From assembly GCA_907163375.1 (NCBI GenBank), contig CAJQUW010011242.1:113447-177446 (forward strand): a stretch of DNA of 64,000 bases. Reading direction: 5' to 3'. Position numbers and translations under genes: made by a program. The notes beneath the pieces were generated by a model. The model ran no database searches. It was not told where the DNA came from and worked only from the letters and a program-made list of their open reading frames with translations. Source of the DNA: Prostheceraeus crozeri. Its lineage: Eukaryota; Platyhelminthes; Polycladida; Euryleptidae. Shown here piece by piece: positions 21,626-34,827 of the stretch. How positions within the stretch are numbered: position 1 is the stretch's first letter; each line of letters begins with the position of its first letter.

Positions 21626-24401
21626 TTATAAAACTCGAGGAAGTCTATCTCATACTCAGAGGAGAAAAATAACATCTATTGAAAACAGAGAAATGGAAGA
21701 AGAAATTTGATCTATGCTCCTTGAAATCATGGCACTATGAATAATTGTGATAAACTGAATTGAATATCGGGTTAGAATCCGTTTTATAATTGCATGCTTA
21801 CATTTTTCATGGTCTCGTCACTTCTCTTTGCAAATGATCCATCAAACACTAGAACAACATGTGAACATGAATAAGACGCAGTAGGACACATAGACGTTGC
21901 CACAGACAGCTGACACCAACAAATGAAGCATGTATGAAACAAAATAATAATAGATGCAATATTTAGGATCGCAACATTAATTTTAAAGTCCACTCACACC
22001 AGGCACAACGCCGCTTGTGCTGGCGCAGGCAGAATTTTTGTTTAGAAACATACTGACACTGCTTTCATCAAAACGCGGGTCCTTTCCGTTTTGTCGCGCC
22101 ATTCCTCGCCCTCGGTGAATGGACCTAAGAGGCTATATGCATGAAAGAAGTGTGCACATGATCTCGAAATAAGCGATGTGTGATGCTTATAAATAAAACC
22201 TCGCAAAATAGTCTATTTAATCTCTATATTTCAGATATTTCAAGTATAAACCGGCCGACTTCAATTTCAGGGACGGACCGTGACTGACGACCGGTTCCAA
22301 CTTCCAACCCTGATAAATGACGACTTCTCTATCAGTGATCTGGAAAATTTAAGTGAATTTTAATAGAACCAATCAATTAATTGCAAATATTTGCCCATCA
22401 TCAAATAATTTTTGAATAAAGAATTAATGGAAGTGAACTGAAAATTCTTTATTGGGAAAATGATTTCTAGGCCTATGTAGACACGTTTACTGGTTGATTT
22501 TGTAACAAACTCTAAAAGCCAAGAATCAATTGTGGCTGTGAGCACTTGAGGAGCTAACTTTGAGTATCTCAGGACAAAAATGCATTAAAAGCCTTACCTG
22601 TGACACCTTCTAATACCCACTTATCCGGTAGGCAGTCTTCATTTCTCATCATTATTATTACAAATGCAAGAAAAGCATTATGCAACACCGGTGTTGCTGT
22701 ACGCGCTCTCCCACTGCTTCAGTTACCTACCGAAAAACATCCTCTGATCGGAGATTTTAACCATGCTTCTTGTTCGGTGCCCTATTATAGTTTCCTGCTG
22801 GAGATGTTAACTTAAAACTTTTTGTACCCCAATATTTTAGGGCCAACAACTGATGCTTTCTCCCCTTCCCTACCATAGTTTGGTAAAGTTGTATTTATGA
22901 AGGCTTCCGATACATTTTCCCCCTCTGTCTTACTTTTTCAATAGAAGAATTTCATTCAAATGAATAATCATGTTTCTCATGCTTCTTTACAGTCTTACGA
23001 GGATGCGGTTTTAATTGAGACCAAGAACTAGCATGAATACAACAGCATGACTATCTTCTATTTCCGTTCGGAAAATAGAGCCTAAGGAAACTGAATGTCG
23101 CAACATCAGTGGGAAGGTTGTTGCTGGTGTTGCGATCATACACTCAATACTAAATTTGTGGCTCTACCGAGCAGGGCCGACAGAAGGAAGAAATTGGGCT
23201 GAGTATAATTAATTATCGTGGAGTATACTGCATGACAAAAAAATCTTGACACAGAATTACAGAAACCATTAGTTTCATTTATCAAGTAACATCAAGACTG
23301 TAGCTTTAAATGATGAAAATATATTTCGCACATATCTAGCAACCTGTATGACCGCTCTTAGCATTAAGCAAGCTCAAAATCTACCAATTCTCTAAAGACT
23401 TGAATTAACAATTTCACAATTCAATGAACTGCAAATTATGGTCGTTATATTCATGGTCAGTACTCTGCATTTTTCAATTGAGTTGTCATTATTTGTAATA
23501 AATTAACAATCAAATGCTGAAATAGACATTTAAATGAGTTAGTTGATTATTGTTTTTTTTGAAATTTTTTAAATCAAATTTATATTGAACATTTATCTCA
23601 TAAAACTGCGTCCATTCGAGGACGATCAATAATGAAGCAGTTCAGCTCCCATTGGTTGGGTTATGTGAATTTTGTCATTTGTCGGTAGACGGTTTACTTC
23701 AGATAGAGCTGGGTGAGGCAGATTAGAATGTAGAACATGAGGTCATCGCTACTTCAACAGATGGCTGCATATAATTTCCTTTGAATCAATAGAGCGTGAT
23801 CAGCAGCCTTTTCACCTCAGGAAGTAATCCTAGTGAACTTTCAGGTAATCATAGACTTGTCAGCTCAGCATCTTTTCATTGATAGCATTGATGTATAATG
23901 CTGTGTGCGCCGATTCAGTCAACTGATAAAATATGCTGCAATTAAAGACAGATTAGCAGTTAACTGTTGTTGCATATTTTGTCCATTTTTACTGATTTAA
24001 TTATCATCTCACTTGTGTTATCATTGGTAATATTATCTGTTGTTTAAAGGAATAATTATTATCTATCATTTACAATTTAAAACAATTTATCTTTTTATTG
24101 TTTGCAACTTTTTATTTTATTATTATATTTGTAAAGTACTATATTGTTTATATTTCAACTTTGTCACTTTGGAAATCATTTGGAAGACCAAGCATTCTAT
24201 ACAGAAATTAATGAAAAATTTATTGGAGACATTAGATGATTTTCACAGTGTTTCATTAGTTATTGATAGCATGACGATTACCTTGCGAACGCCAGTCATA
24301 ATTGCGGTTTGAAAAGCAAGCATGCGTTTCCAAGAACACATCCAAGAGAATCTGCCATTAATCTAGAGATATGACAATTAATTATTCAAGCACAATTAAC
24401 G
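21626..24401. other. No gene recognised
   Basis: AT-rich intergenic sequence. Short ORFs (21,784-21,993, 22,360-22,545, 24,040-24,312) have no family resemblance and biased, low-complexity composition. No repeat boundary seen. Confidence 0.5.
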
Positions 24402-24519
24402 AAAGAATAATGCAAAAAAGACTTATCTGCCGTTAATCTGTCGCAGGTAACTACCTGCGAAACCTTGCAAAAGCGAATACAAGATTAACGGCAGATAGGT
24501 CGATTTTTCATTATTCTTT
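24402..24519. repeat. 118-bp imperfect palindrome, MITE-like
   Basis: Arms of about 38 bp (AAAGAATAATG ... CCGTTAATCT and its reverse) surround a smaller perfect hairpin, TCGCAGGTA/TACCTGCGA with a 2-nt spacer at 24,441-24,460. No clear target duplication, so origin is uncertain. Confidence 0.5.
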
Positions 24520-27039
24520 GAAACATTCGTCTGCCTCAGCACGCTATAATTGCATTATCATAATTTACGATTCAAATGGTACTGACTATAAACTGAACAA
24601 ACCGAGAGCCAAAAATGGAAAACTACACTGGGTCGAGCAATGCCACTCAGATGATGGTAAACATGAAACAAGCTAAAATCGCTCCTTATGAGTTATTTCC
24701 CCTCCCCAAGGTTTTCAAATTTCTCTGAAATCTGCAAAAATGAATCAAACGTCACCCAACTTCAGGTAGACGTGCTTTGTCATATTTTCTACGCATATGC
24801 AAAAATGCATGCATATCAGACAAGTGCTTTTTGAATGAGTGATGATAACGTGAAGTGTAGCGATGTCAACAGCTTGATCTGACTTCGTCTGTTCAACGCA
24901 TTATTGTCACTCGTGTGTGCATTGTTCTCTCTCCCTCTTCGTTTCATCCACTTCTATTTGAAATCTTCCCACGACCACTTGCCACACCTTTATTAAGTTG
25001 AAAATGTTAGTGTAAGGGATGTGGCCTGGTCATCACCACTTCACGAGTTGTCGGGAAATTACTTTGTTAATCTCAAGTGCTTTCTGCTCGGACGATGAGG
25101 TCATAATAAATCAGATCAAGCTGCAGCAACGCTTCACTTCAAGTTATCGCCCCCATTTCTAAAATTACTTGTCCGATTTGTACAAATTTTGGTATGTGGG
25201 TAAAAAATATCCTCATTTACGTGCAGATAAAGTTTTGTGACGATTGATTCATTTCTACGAATTTTTGACAAATTTGAAAACGTAGGGGGCGGAGATAACC
25301 CATAAGTTCCCTAAAATCTGTTAGAGGAAAATTAAAAATATTTTTATCAGCTGCACACAGTCCCACATTTGCGAGCATTTTTTGAATTACAAAAAGCACT
25401 ATTCCACTAGTCGCTGTAATTCCCGACTGTGGGGCAATTAATATTCTTTACTGAAGTTCATGTTGTGTTAGAAAGATTAAAAGATGAAATTAAAAGAAAT
25501 TGTGATAGAAAAATTGCCTAGTCTATCGGTCATTTCTGCTCGATCTCGTTACCAAGTTACGAACTTTGGGGTCACGTGTATGTGTCCTCCTGTCCTTTCT
25601 GAGCGGTTCACCTCGTCCAGTCACCAGGAGACAGAACATCCGACCATTGAATTGACTGAATATTTCTATATTTAGCTGCAATCCTAATTTGCATGAATCA
25701 GAACAATGAGATCGTTGATCACACAGCTGTATCAAAGGATAGTCAGTCGACATGGTGATGACCTTGAACATGTCCCGTGATGTTTATTATTCAATGTCGC
25801 CATGGTTACATCAGCGACCGCGACGTTTGCCACCATTCTTACAAACTGCATTGTGTGAGATATCATTTTGTAGTCATATTGAATAGCTGTCTCAGGATCT
25901 GAAATGTCCGCTTGCCGGATCAGTTACATGAATGCTGGCTCTACACACTTTACACATTGATACATTACTTCGTAGTTTGCTGGATTAAGTCTTCGTCATT
26001 GGAGACGCAATAAGAGCAGATGAAATTAATTTCATTCATTTTGCTGTATCGCAAAATCTATCTGTATTATTCAACGATGGTCCTTCACCATGAAATTTAT
26101 GATGGATAATTTCATAATCTTTAAAAACTTACTAATCAACATGCCTTCTATTTTCAGGCTTTATTTTACTGCGTTTTATAGTAATTTTATACAATACTTT
26201 ATAGAAAGTTTTAAAACAACTCCTAAAACACAGTTTAAAGCACATTTTTAAAACATGGTTTCAATGCACGATTATTACACCGCATTTTTAAGCATTAACA
26301 AAAACAAAAAAAGCAAAGTTGATACCTAGACCAACTGAAGTGGCTATCATCAGAATTGTGCTTCCTAAATCGTATAAAATGGATAAATGAAAATTCAGTT
26401 CCATCCCCAATCAAAAGGTGAGAACAAACCTGAAAAATTACCATTTCGTCCAATGTCAGGAATCTTCAGCAGGCCTCATCTTCATCGAAACTTCAATCTG
26501 TTTCCCAATGACTTCACTCGTACATGCGGTTTTCTTTGATTCTGTCTGACATGAGGAGTTACCGGGTAGAACTAGTCAGACGCGCAGACTCGCAATAGCC
26601 ATGAGGTGCAACCTTTTTTCTCTTTCCATTGTGAATGCCAAAAGCAGCATCCGTTACTTATCACAGGCTCACTAGCATGGACGCCTTGTCAGAAGTGTGT
26701 TAAAAGTAGAATTTAGTGACTACCCTCCGAAAGTTCATCCTAATTGCGGACCTAAATTATAGAGTCCGGCTATCAGCCCGTTCCCGAGCTTCTTCCGATT
26801 TTCTGTGACTAAGTGAAAAGCACTAAGTCTAGGGCCACAATTTTTGACAAGGAGGACTTACCAGAGAGATGGATGCAACTGTTCAGAATATTTCCAAGAA
26901 ATTAAGTAACTGCGGACAAATGGAAGGAGCGTGATATAAACATGCATGACGTAGTCAACTCGCGAATAGCATGTTACCTATCCTACAGATGATTTCATTC
27001 ACACGTCAAAGCAGCTCTTGAGGTTGTCGATCCAAAGAG
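24520..27039. other. No gene recognised
   Basis: Intergenic sequence with scattered short ORFs (25,217-25,399 minus; 25,484-25,675 plus) that overlap in opposite strands and resemble nothing known. Confidence 0.5.
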
Positions 27040-29801
27040 CAGTGGTGGGCAACCAAGCTGGGATGGAGGGCCACAAGTAGTGGCCCGCGAGAGGCCACCA
27101 ATTTTTAAAAGGCAGAAAAAACAAAAAATGAAATAGGCAGAAAAGGCAAAATCCATTCATTGAATACTTTTGAACGCAACTTGAAGGGCTGCTGTACTAT
27201 ACATGTGCATAGTGGTAGCACATGGCATAACTGTGTTTGGAAATGCATGCAGCAGGAGTGTTTTCAACTAAACTGTTGTCTTTTTAGGAACTGTATTTCA
27301 CTTTCTAAAATCTATATGAATACTTTTTCATTTCATTTGTAACATTTATCTTTGTGTTGTCCGCTCAACGATTTTCATCATGAGGGTGTTCCATTCAAAA
27401 TATGTCTTAATTATCATTATAATTCACAATGAACTGATAATAGGGAAAACTAATCCCGAAAGCTTTTTTGTGTTATTAAATTATAGTAATATGACCATAG
27501 AGTAGGGATATATAGGTAGAGTGTCGACTCAAAAAGGTATCTGTATACAGTGAAAATTTTTACATGAAAGGATTCAGTTTTTTTGCGGTGATTACGTTCC
27601 CGTGGTCCAAAAAATTATCTGAGCATTTTTAAAAAAGTCAAAATTTTGCCAATTTATATACTACCGAGATGACGTCCCTATATAAGTAGTATGAAACAAC
27701 TTGGATATCAAAAGGAATGAATATTTGCTAATAAGCATCCTAACTAGGCGGAAATTGAGCTGATTATCAAGGGAATTTCATGATCAGTGGAAGTCTTGAT
27801 GAAAAAGTCGACATCTCAGTGCTTTCTTGCCTGAAATTTCATTTTTCTAATTCATGAAAGCAATAGCGCAGGTCATCGAGTTGCCAATTTAACAAATATT
27901 ACCTCACCAAGGCTGTCATGACACGGACAATCTGTAAAATAATATCATTTCCTCCTGCTTTGCTATCATGATCAGTCAATTCCGTTGTAATTTCTTCAAA
28001 ACTGCATAAATGTGTGTATCTCACATTTGGAAACAATTCCGACTGCATCTCCTTTGAGTTCATTTAATAAAATCAAAGGTGTATACACCAAAGATATTTA
28101 ATTGTTTAAAAGGGCTAGATGAGAAATAGATGCCTAAATTTGAACCCATTTTAGTACGGTCCTTATCGTGGCAAAAAAAGCATTACGGCAATGGGGCGAA
28201 ATTGCTGTAACGGTACGGCTGTACGATGTGAAATGCGACAAAAAGCCTTGGAAATGGCACATGATGTAAAGCACAATTCACTGATACTATATGATAAGTT
28301 TCAAGAATATTCGCTCAACAGTTTCTCTGAAAAAAAATTGTTAAAGATGAGAGCGGTGATACAGCAATTTAGTGCAGTACTATCAATTTAGAAGAAAAAA
28401 TATTCACATGAAGACTGATGAGTATTGATAAACACACAACTCCCTCTGTAGAATTCATGACTATTAACAAATTCAGTGAGAATCCGAGTATTACACTGAG
28501 CAATTGGCTATTAATAAGGCTAAACCATGTCAACAACGCTCTTCGAGTTATTCACCAGGCTGAAACTACAACATGGATCCATGTATTGCAAATAATTAAG
28601 AGAGGGCATTTTAGGTCCAAGTAGAATCGATCATCGGATGTCTGTCAATGTCAAAGATGTTGTCAATGTGCATTGTATAACATGCGTAATATATGTTGTT
28701 TGCTTTTATTTGCTTAAGCCAATTTTTTATCAAATTTTCTGATAATTCATATATTTTTTTTTCTGTCGTATCAGGTAATTTCTTACCGCAAAATTACATT
28801 TACACGTTAGATTATTGCCAAGCTTGGCAATCACGTTTGGCGTGGCCGGGCAACGGTGGGCACAGCAGCGATGTACATGTACAACCATATGGCCAGGCGT
28901 TCGTGCTTATTACAAAGAAACAATCTGCATGATCAAAAGTAAAGACACGGCTCATTTTTCTGTACAGAAAAGTCATTTAGTCATGTATTAGGTGAATTGT
29001 AAGTGAACTTCACAATGCTTTTATCTAAGAATGAAACAATTGGTTTTCATTTGTGCTATTCCTATGTAACATGCGCTCTTCAGATTTAATAATCAACTCA
29101 CATAAAATAATGCAATGAAGTCTAATTGAAAGAATTGTATCAGCAGGATGCTCTTATTTACAAATGGGCTTTCCAAGATATCTTAAAAAGTAGAATAGAT
29201 TATTATTTGTTGCAATTTGGACGCTGTTTTCAGACATACATAAAAATTCCTTGATTTATTATTAAAATGCGTTTTGGTTCTGTCATTACTAAAAAGAGGT
29301 AATGAAAAGGAATATTTGTTGCTCGCTTACAAATATTTTCAAATTCATGCAATATCAGCTGATTTTCACTGGTTTCGTTGCACACAAGGTAAAAACACGT
29401 CTATTTCCAATCTAGCCCTTTATAATATTAAATATCTTTGGTATACACATTGGCGATTTATAAATGCGGAGTTGCCACTCTACCTAACATACTTTCTCTA
29501 TGGTCTGAAAATATATGACAGTAAGCACTCACGCAGTTGATGACTATGTAACCTACATTCATGCTGAGAAGATATTCATTGCGAAGGAACATGGTTTGAG
29601 CATTCGAATGAGAACTCTTTGTGACATCATATTGCTCAATAAATCATTAGTTAAAGCTTTTGCAAATTCTAATGAAGATCAACCTCTAGCCTTTAAAGGT
29701 CAAAGTCGGATACTGCCATTCTCACATTACCGATTCAAACAATGTCCGCGAGCCACTTTGGATATCAGAATCGGTGGCGGGCCACGCGTTGCCTACCACT
29801 G
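27040..29801. mobile_element. Possible hAT-like non-autonomous element
   Basis: Begins CAGTGGTGGGCAAC (27,040) and ends GTTGCCTACCACTG (29,801), a 14-bp terminal inverted repeat with one mismatch, typical in form of hAT elements. Subterminal GGGCCAC/GTGGCCCG motifs lie inside both ends. The 8-bp flanks CCAAAGAG and ACTTAGAG agree at five positions, possibly a decayed duplication. The interior is AT-rich with no transposase; ORF 29,515-29,802 ends in the terminal repeat and is unassigned. Confidence 0.5.
28815..28830. repeat. 16-bp perfect palindrome
   Basis: TTGCCAAGCTTGGCAA. Isolated; no context to assign a role. Confidence 0.4.
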
Positions 29802-29920
29802 ACTTAGAGGGTTGTTCAGATGAAAAGAGGCGATGCAAAATTGTTGGAATAGATTAGGAATGGTGATAGCTAACAATGGGAAATGTAGTTGATAGCCTTA
29901 TACGGGAGGGTGTTCAATGG

Positions 29921-30519
29921 TGAGGATGAGAAAAAAATACGGCACTCCCTATAGTAACGGCTTTAATAAAATCGAATGGCTAAAAGTATTTACACGGCAA
30001 ACGTTTCGCGTCGCAGTCGCTGCCTCACTGCACTAAAAAGAAGGTAAAAGCAGCCAGAGTTTATATATGGTTTATATATCAAGGTGATAATACCGTAGAC
30101 AGAGTATCTCTCAGCCAACCAGTTCGTCTTTGCGGTTCAACTGTGGTCGGTCTCCTATCTTTGATGTAGCGAGTTTCAGCCAGACGATTTTTAAAGCGGC
30201 GAATTATGTTTGGCAATGATGTTAATTCTGAAATCGAAAATGTTACTGTCGTGGCTTCAATCGTCTGGCTGAAGCTCGCTACATCAGAAATAGGAGACCA
30301 CAGTTGAACCGCAAAGACGAGCTGGTTGACTGAGAGATACTCTCTCTACGGTATTATCACCCTGATAAATAAACCACTCGCTCTGGCTGCTTTTACCTTC
30401 TTTTTAGTGCAGTGAGGCAGCGACTGCGTCGCGAAACGTTTGCCGTGTAAATACTTTTAGCTATTCAATTTTATTAAAGCCGTTACTAAAGAGCGTGCCG
30501 TATTTTTTTCTCAACCTCA
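29921..30519. mobile_element. 599-bp foldback (MITE-like) element with 6-bp target duplication
   Basis: Arms of about 260 bp (29,921-30,190 and 30,255-30,519) are inverted copies with minor differences; ends are TGAGG...CCTCA. CAATGG flanks both sides (29,915-29,920 and 30,520-30,525), a perfect 6-bp duplication. No coding capacity. Arms contain TTTATATATGG-type and CGTTTCGCG motifs. The mobilising transposase family is not identified. Confidence 0.8.
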
Positions 30520-30525
30520 CAATGG

Positions 30526-32519
30526 GAAATGGTCCAATTGGAAAACAGTGGGATGTGTTTTATGCGACATTTTTAGCCATCACCATTCCTCCGGATTAAG
30601 CATGCAATTGAAAACTTACTTTGACTGGCAAAACTAATGAATTCTTATTTCATTTCATTTCATTAGGACATCGTATGGCTGACTCTAAATCAAGAACTCG
30701 GTTGTAGCTGTAACCTGAAAACATTTCCGTGAACGCCATGAATCAATCTTTTATTGCTCACGTGAAAACTGCGTTGGAGATGGGAGGTGGAGTGCGCGGA
30801 ATGTATTTTCGAAATCAACATTAAAATGTTTGCTGCTAATGCATGCTTTGCGATGTTTCAAACTGTACATTTACATGGCCATGCAGCAAAACAAAAGAAT
30901 TTAGAGCTCAGGTTTTATCAAAATGTTTTAGATGAAATTAAACGACATGTAAGACGCGATGACATTTTCCGGATTTCTTTTGAAAGCTTAAGTGACAGGC
31001 CGTCACAAAATTGGCGAACTCTGGCCGACTTAAAATCTCTAAGAACTTGACAAAAGTTCACGTAAAATGTTCAAATTTATGTTGATAGTCCACTTTCGAG
31101 TTGCCATAGTCACATCGATTTGGCAACTCCTAAAGATCCATAAAGCACGTTTTAAAGCTTTAAGCTCAAAAAGACGCTTTAAAGCACTTCAAAGAAATTG
31201 TCAAAATTCTGTGTTAGCATGTTTCAATGTCCATGCACTATTGAGGTTCCATAGATAGGTTAGTTTAATTTTCTTAATGACATTCAGTACAATTTCCTTT
31301 TTCTGTATCCCTTGATAAAGGCTAAGCCGAAATATTGGGATTATGAAACCATGCGGTCGTAGAAATTGCCTTTTTTACATCTTTAAATGAATGAATCTCG
31401 ACCGATGGCAACGAAAAATCAACTTCAAAGAAGATTTTGAATTTTTTGACATTTAACTATTGGCTTATCCTATTTAAGGCCCCAACTTTGATTCAGAAAT
31501 TCTGGGTCATGCTTGTTCTTGTGGGATTTTATTTCAGGACAACGGGAATTATATCTAATGTCCTCTTCATCCAGCTAAAGAAAGAAATAACCACTTATTT
31601 TTACTCTAGCAAGTTCATGCTTGACTCGCTTAAGCTACATTTATTTCCAAGCATTTGACATTCAACTTCTACAGTCGGATGTTAGGCTTCCGATTTAATT
31701 GAAAACTGATACAATTTTATTGTCGAAGCCACCGTCAACTCTTATCGTTATTTTCAGTTATTGATGAGATTATTTATGCTGTGATGATGTTTTTAAGTTT
31801 ACTTCTCATGGATAGGAAATATTTCTTTTCGATTCAATAAAGTTAACTGGGTTCATTTCCCTTATCCCGTCAGCTTTTCAACAACACCGAGAATGAAATA
31901 TCCAGACAGACACTCATTAAGTAGGCCGGTGGGTGATTTGGTGCATTCGCGTCATTTGATCCTATAAATTCATTAAGCTAGCAAACAAATCGACTTACAA
32001 CTGTTAAGTGACACTATAAGCATCGGCGGCGACACGAACTTTTTGTTGGAAGGGTGCCACAATAAATCCTTTGATTTTGTCATTAGTGGACAGATCCAAA
32101 CACATTGATCCGTTCAGTATAGTCTCCTCTCACGAAATGAGACACTGAAAATTTAGAAACTGAAAAATTGAGAGCAGTCTAATTTTTTCTGGTATTAAAA
32201 TTTGACCGTTGATGCATGCAAATTTCAGCACGCGCCATTCTTAAATTGCATTGTAGGCAATTGCAGATATCCTGGATCGATCTGTAAATTTTTTGATGAA
32301 CAAAATAATTGAAGTGGTTAGTAATAAAATGTAATTCTCTTTAAGCAGCATTGTTACGAAGTTTTCTATCAAGATGGAAATTATAGGCTAAGCTGCTGAT
32401 GACCGATTTATATTATAACATTTTTACTTTTTCATAAAAATGAGATGCTTCTTTTACGATGGTGAAGGTAAAGTGTCACTGCAAGTAAATCAGTCAAACT
32501 TCCTTCACATAACAATACA
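30526..32519. other. No gene recognised
   Basis: AT-rich intergenic sequence. ORFs 30,787-31,050, 31,067-31,258 and 31,437-31,658 are adjacent on the plus strand but show no motif, start context or splice pattern I can defend. Confidence 0.45.
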
Positions 32520-34055
32520 AGTAGTAAGGAAGTGACAAACACCAGATAGCGCAAGATGGCCGCCATCGCTGACGTCCCCCCCCCTCTGGAACGGCAGAGT
32601 GTCGTGGTCGGCCGCCGTGGTGCTTCGGGTCTGAGTCCCCCCCCCCTCTGGAACGATAGAGTGTCGGTCGTGGTGGACTTGGGCGACCACCAGGATTAGT
32701 CTTGAGGCTATAGTGTGTGATGTTTTTCGTGCAATCTGCTGAATGTTGGGTTGTAAAATGGGTTGTTTCGAGTGGAAGGAGTGGTCGGATGAGAAAACGG
32801 AGGTCGGATTCGGATTCAGCGTGAAATTCTGTATCGCTATGGTGAGTTTCAAGGCAATCGGTGAGAAAAAATTTTCAACATTTTTCGAAAAACGACAGAG
32901 TTAGAATTTGGGACGTTTTGGTGTGTAGCGTCAAAACGAAGCATCGGATGAGAAAACGGAGGTCAGATTCGGATTCAGCGTGAAATTCTGCATCGCTATG
33001 GTGAGTTTCAAGTCAATCGGAGAGAAAAAATTTTCGGCTGACGTCCCCCCCCCTCTGGACAGCTCGCTTCGATTTTGGCTTCCAGTGGACGGATTTTGTC
33101 GTGCGATAGCTCGTTTGAAAGCTAAGAGTGAGACAAATTCAGTGAAAGAATCGGCTTGTTCCTATCTGTCTTCATTCAAAAGTTAGAGCGGTTACAAGAT
33201 TTTAGGTCGGAGCTCGCTCACCTGAAAAAATCCTAAGTGTCAGAGTGACTTTGTATGGGTAAAATTTTGAAAATTTTCCAAAGTGTGGAATTTCGACCTG
33301 GGACCGTCACCAAAACATTTTTCATCAAATTTCACTGACCTCCCCCCCCCCGACAGCAATCTTCTAACTTTGGTTCTAGTGAACGGATTTTGTTCGTTCG
33401 AGTTGCATTCGAAAGAGGAGAAAAAGCTGCTCGACAACATTTTTTGTTGCGAGTCAATCGGACCAGCCGTTCAAAAGTTAGAGCGGTTACAAGATTTTAG
33501 GTCGGAGCTCGCTCACCTGAAAAAATCCTAAGTGTCAGAGTGGCTTTGTATGGGTAAAATTTTGAAAATTTTCCAAAGTGTGGAATTTCGACCTGGGACC
33601 GTCACCAAAACATTTTTCATCAAATTTCACTGACCTCCCCCCCCTCTGGACAGCTAGCTTCGATCTTGGCTTCTAGTGGACGGATTTTGTCGTGCAATAG
33701 CTCGTTTGAAAGCTAAGAGTGAGACAAATTCAGTGAAAGAATCGGCTTGTTCCTATCTGTCTTCATTCAAAAGTTAGAGCGGTTACAAGATTTTAGGTCG
33801 GAGCTCGCTCACCTGAAAAAATCCTAAGTGTCAGAGTGGCTTTGTATGGGTAAAATTTTGAAAATTTTCCAAAGTGTGGAATTTCGACCTGGACCTTCAC
33901 CAAAACATTTTTCATCAAATTTCTCTGAACGAGGGGGGGGGAGTCAGTGAAATTTGATGAAAAATGTTTTGGTAAAGGTCCCAGGTCGAAATTCGGAAGT
34001 TTTAAATTTTTCAAAATTTTCACCACACTGGAGCTCTCACACTTAGGAATTTTTT
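32520..34055. repeat. Left terminal inverted repeat of element B
   Basis: Outer 60 bp matches the right end almost exactly (AACACCAGATAGCGC, GATGGCCGCCATCG). Further in, both arms are mosaics of the same sub-repeats, each ending in a C-run of 8-13 followed by CTCTGGA, but in different order and number. One sub-repeat (about 33,180-33,640) occurs twice here. Overall a rapidly shuffling terminal repeat. Confidence 0.85.
33830..34055. repeat. Local inverted duplication inside the left terminal repeat
   Basis: The block with ACCAAAACATTTTTCATC (33,899-33,924) is followed after a G-run by its reverse complement (33,948-33,980), and similarity continues outward to the ACACTTAGGA motif. It would fold into a hairpin of about 90 bp. 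Confidence 0.7.
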
Positions 34056-34229
34056 CACTTGTGGCATGTTACATGGACATGTGCTGACGGACCAACTTCC
34101 CGTGATCATATGAGAATGGTTCAGGTGTCATATGATAGAGAATGATGAGACGAATCGTTTGCAACAAACCGCATGTCGCTACGATGAATACTTTCGGAGA
34201 TAGAGCCATTTTAAGTTTTCTTCCGAGCA
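34056..34229. other. Unique sequence between terminal repeat and first promoter
   Basis: No ORF or repeat seen; probably upstream regulatory sequence of the TATA box at 34,230. Confidence 0.35.
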
Positions 34230-34279
34230 TATATAAACCCCCGACAACGTAAGTCTGATCACTTCATCGAAAGACGAGG
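34230..34279 (+). promoter_or_regulatory. TATA box, mini-exon and splice donor of the coiled-coil gene
   Basis: TATATAAA at 34,230-34,237, then GACGAG|GTAAGC with GT at 34,279. Downstream, CTCTGAGCTCCCG and the palindrome CCCGATATCGGG follow within 40 nt. Same arrangement as 2,941 and 17,040. Confidence 0.65.
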
Positions 34280-34810
34280 TAAGCGACGGTCGTCGCTCTG
34301 AGCTCCCGATATCGGGTGTTTCAAAGGACTCTATCTTTTGAAGTAGGCAAGCTATCTTCTTACTTCAAAGTTTGTATGATAGAGTTTGATAGTGTCTTTA
34401 CTACTGATAAAATTTTTTAAAAGTAGTATGAGTAGTAAAATGCGGAATTTTTTATAAATTCTTAATTTTCACTTTTTTCAAAGTTTTAACATATAGACTA
34501 AGGTTTTCAAGTATCCTGAGTTCAAATCTGCTATCAGATTTGAAATTTAACTAAGTCTAAGGCAGCTTTGAGGGGTTAGATCCAGCTACTGATCACTACC
34601 TTTGACTCGGCGTTCCTGTTACCACTTCGGGGCAGTGACAATGATGTCTTCAGCTGTAAAGAGCGGGTATCGGGGAAGATCTCTCACTTCCCTAGTGATC
34701 AGTACAAGGCCTTCGGGCTGTCGACGGGATCGAGTGCCACTCACTACACTCTTTAGGAATATGACTGTACTACATGATTCCAAACTTATCCAAATTTCAT
34801 TATCTTACAG
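34279..34810 (+). other. Candidate 5' intron containing hairpins and module A
   Basis: Donor GTAAGC at 34,279 and acceptor TTATCTTACAG ending at 34,810, 18 nt before the ATG. Holds a nested hairpin (ACTCTATC...GATAGAGT around TTTGAAGTA...TACTTCAAA), a 10-bp-stem CTAT-loop hairpin (34,521-34,530/34,535-34,544) and module A (34,497-34,757), which is nearly identical to 100-350 and contains GGCCTTCGGGCT. Confidence 0.55.
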
Positions 34811-34827
34811 TTAACAATAAATCAGGC

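Noticed and set aside
19464-32519. Host protein-coding exons in the inter-element region
   Set aside because: ORFs are short, AT-biased and on both strands; no splice-supported or family-matching exon was found.
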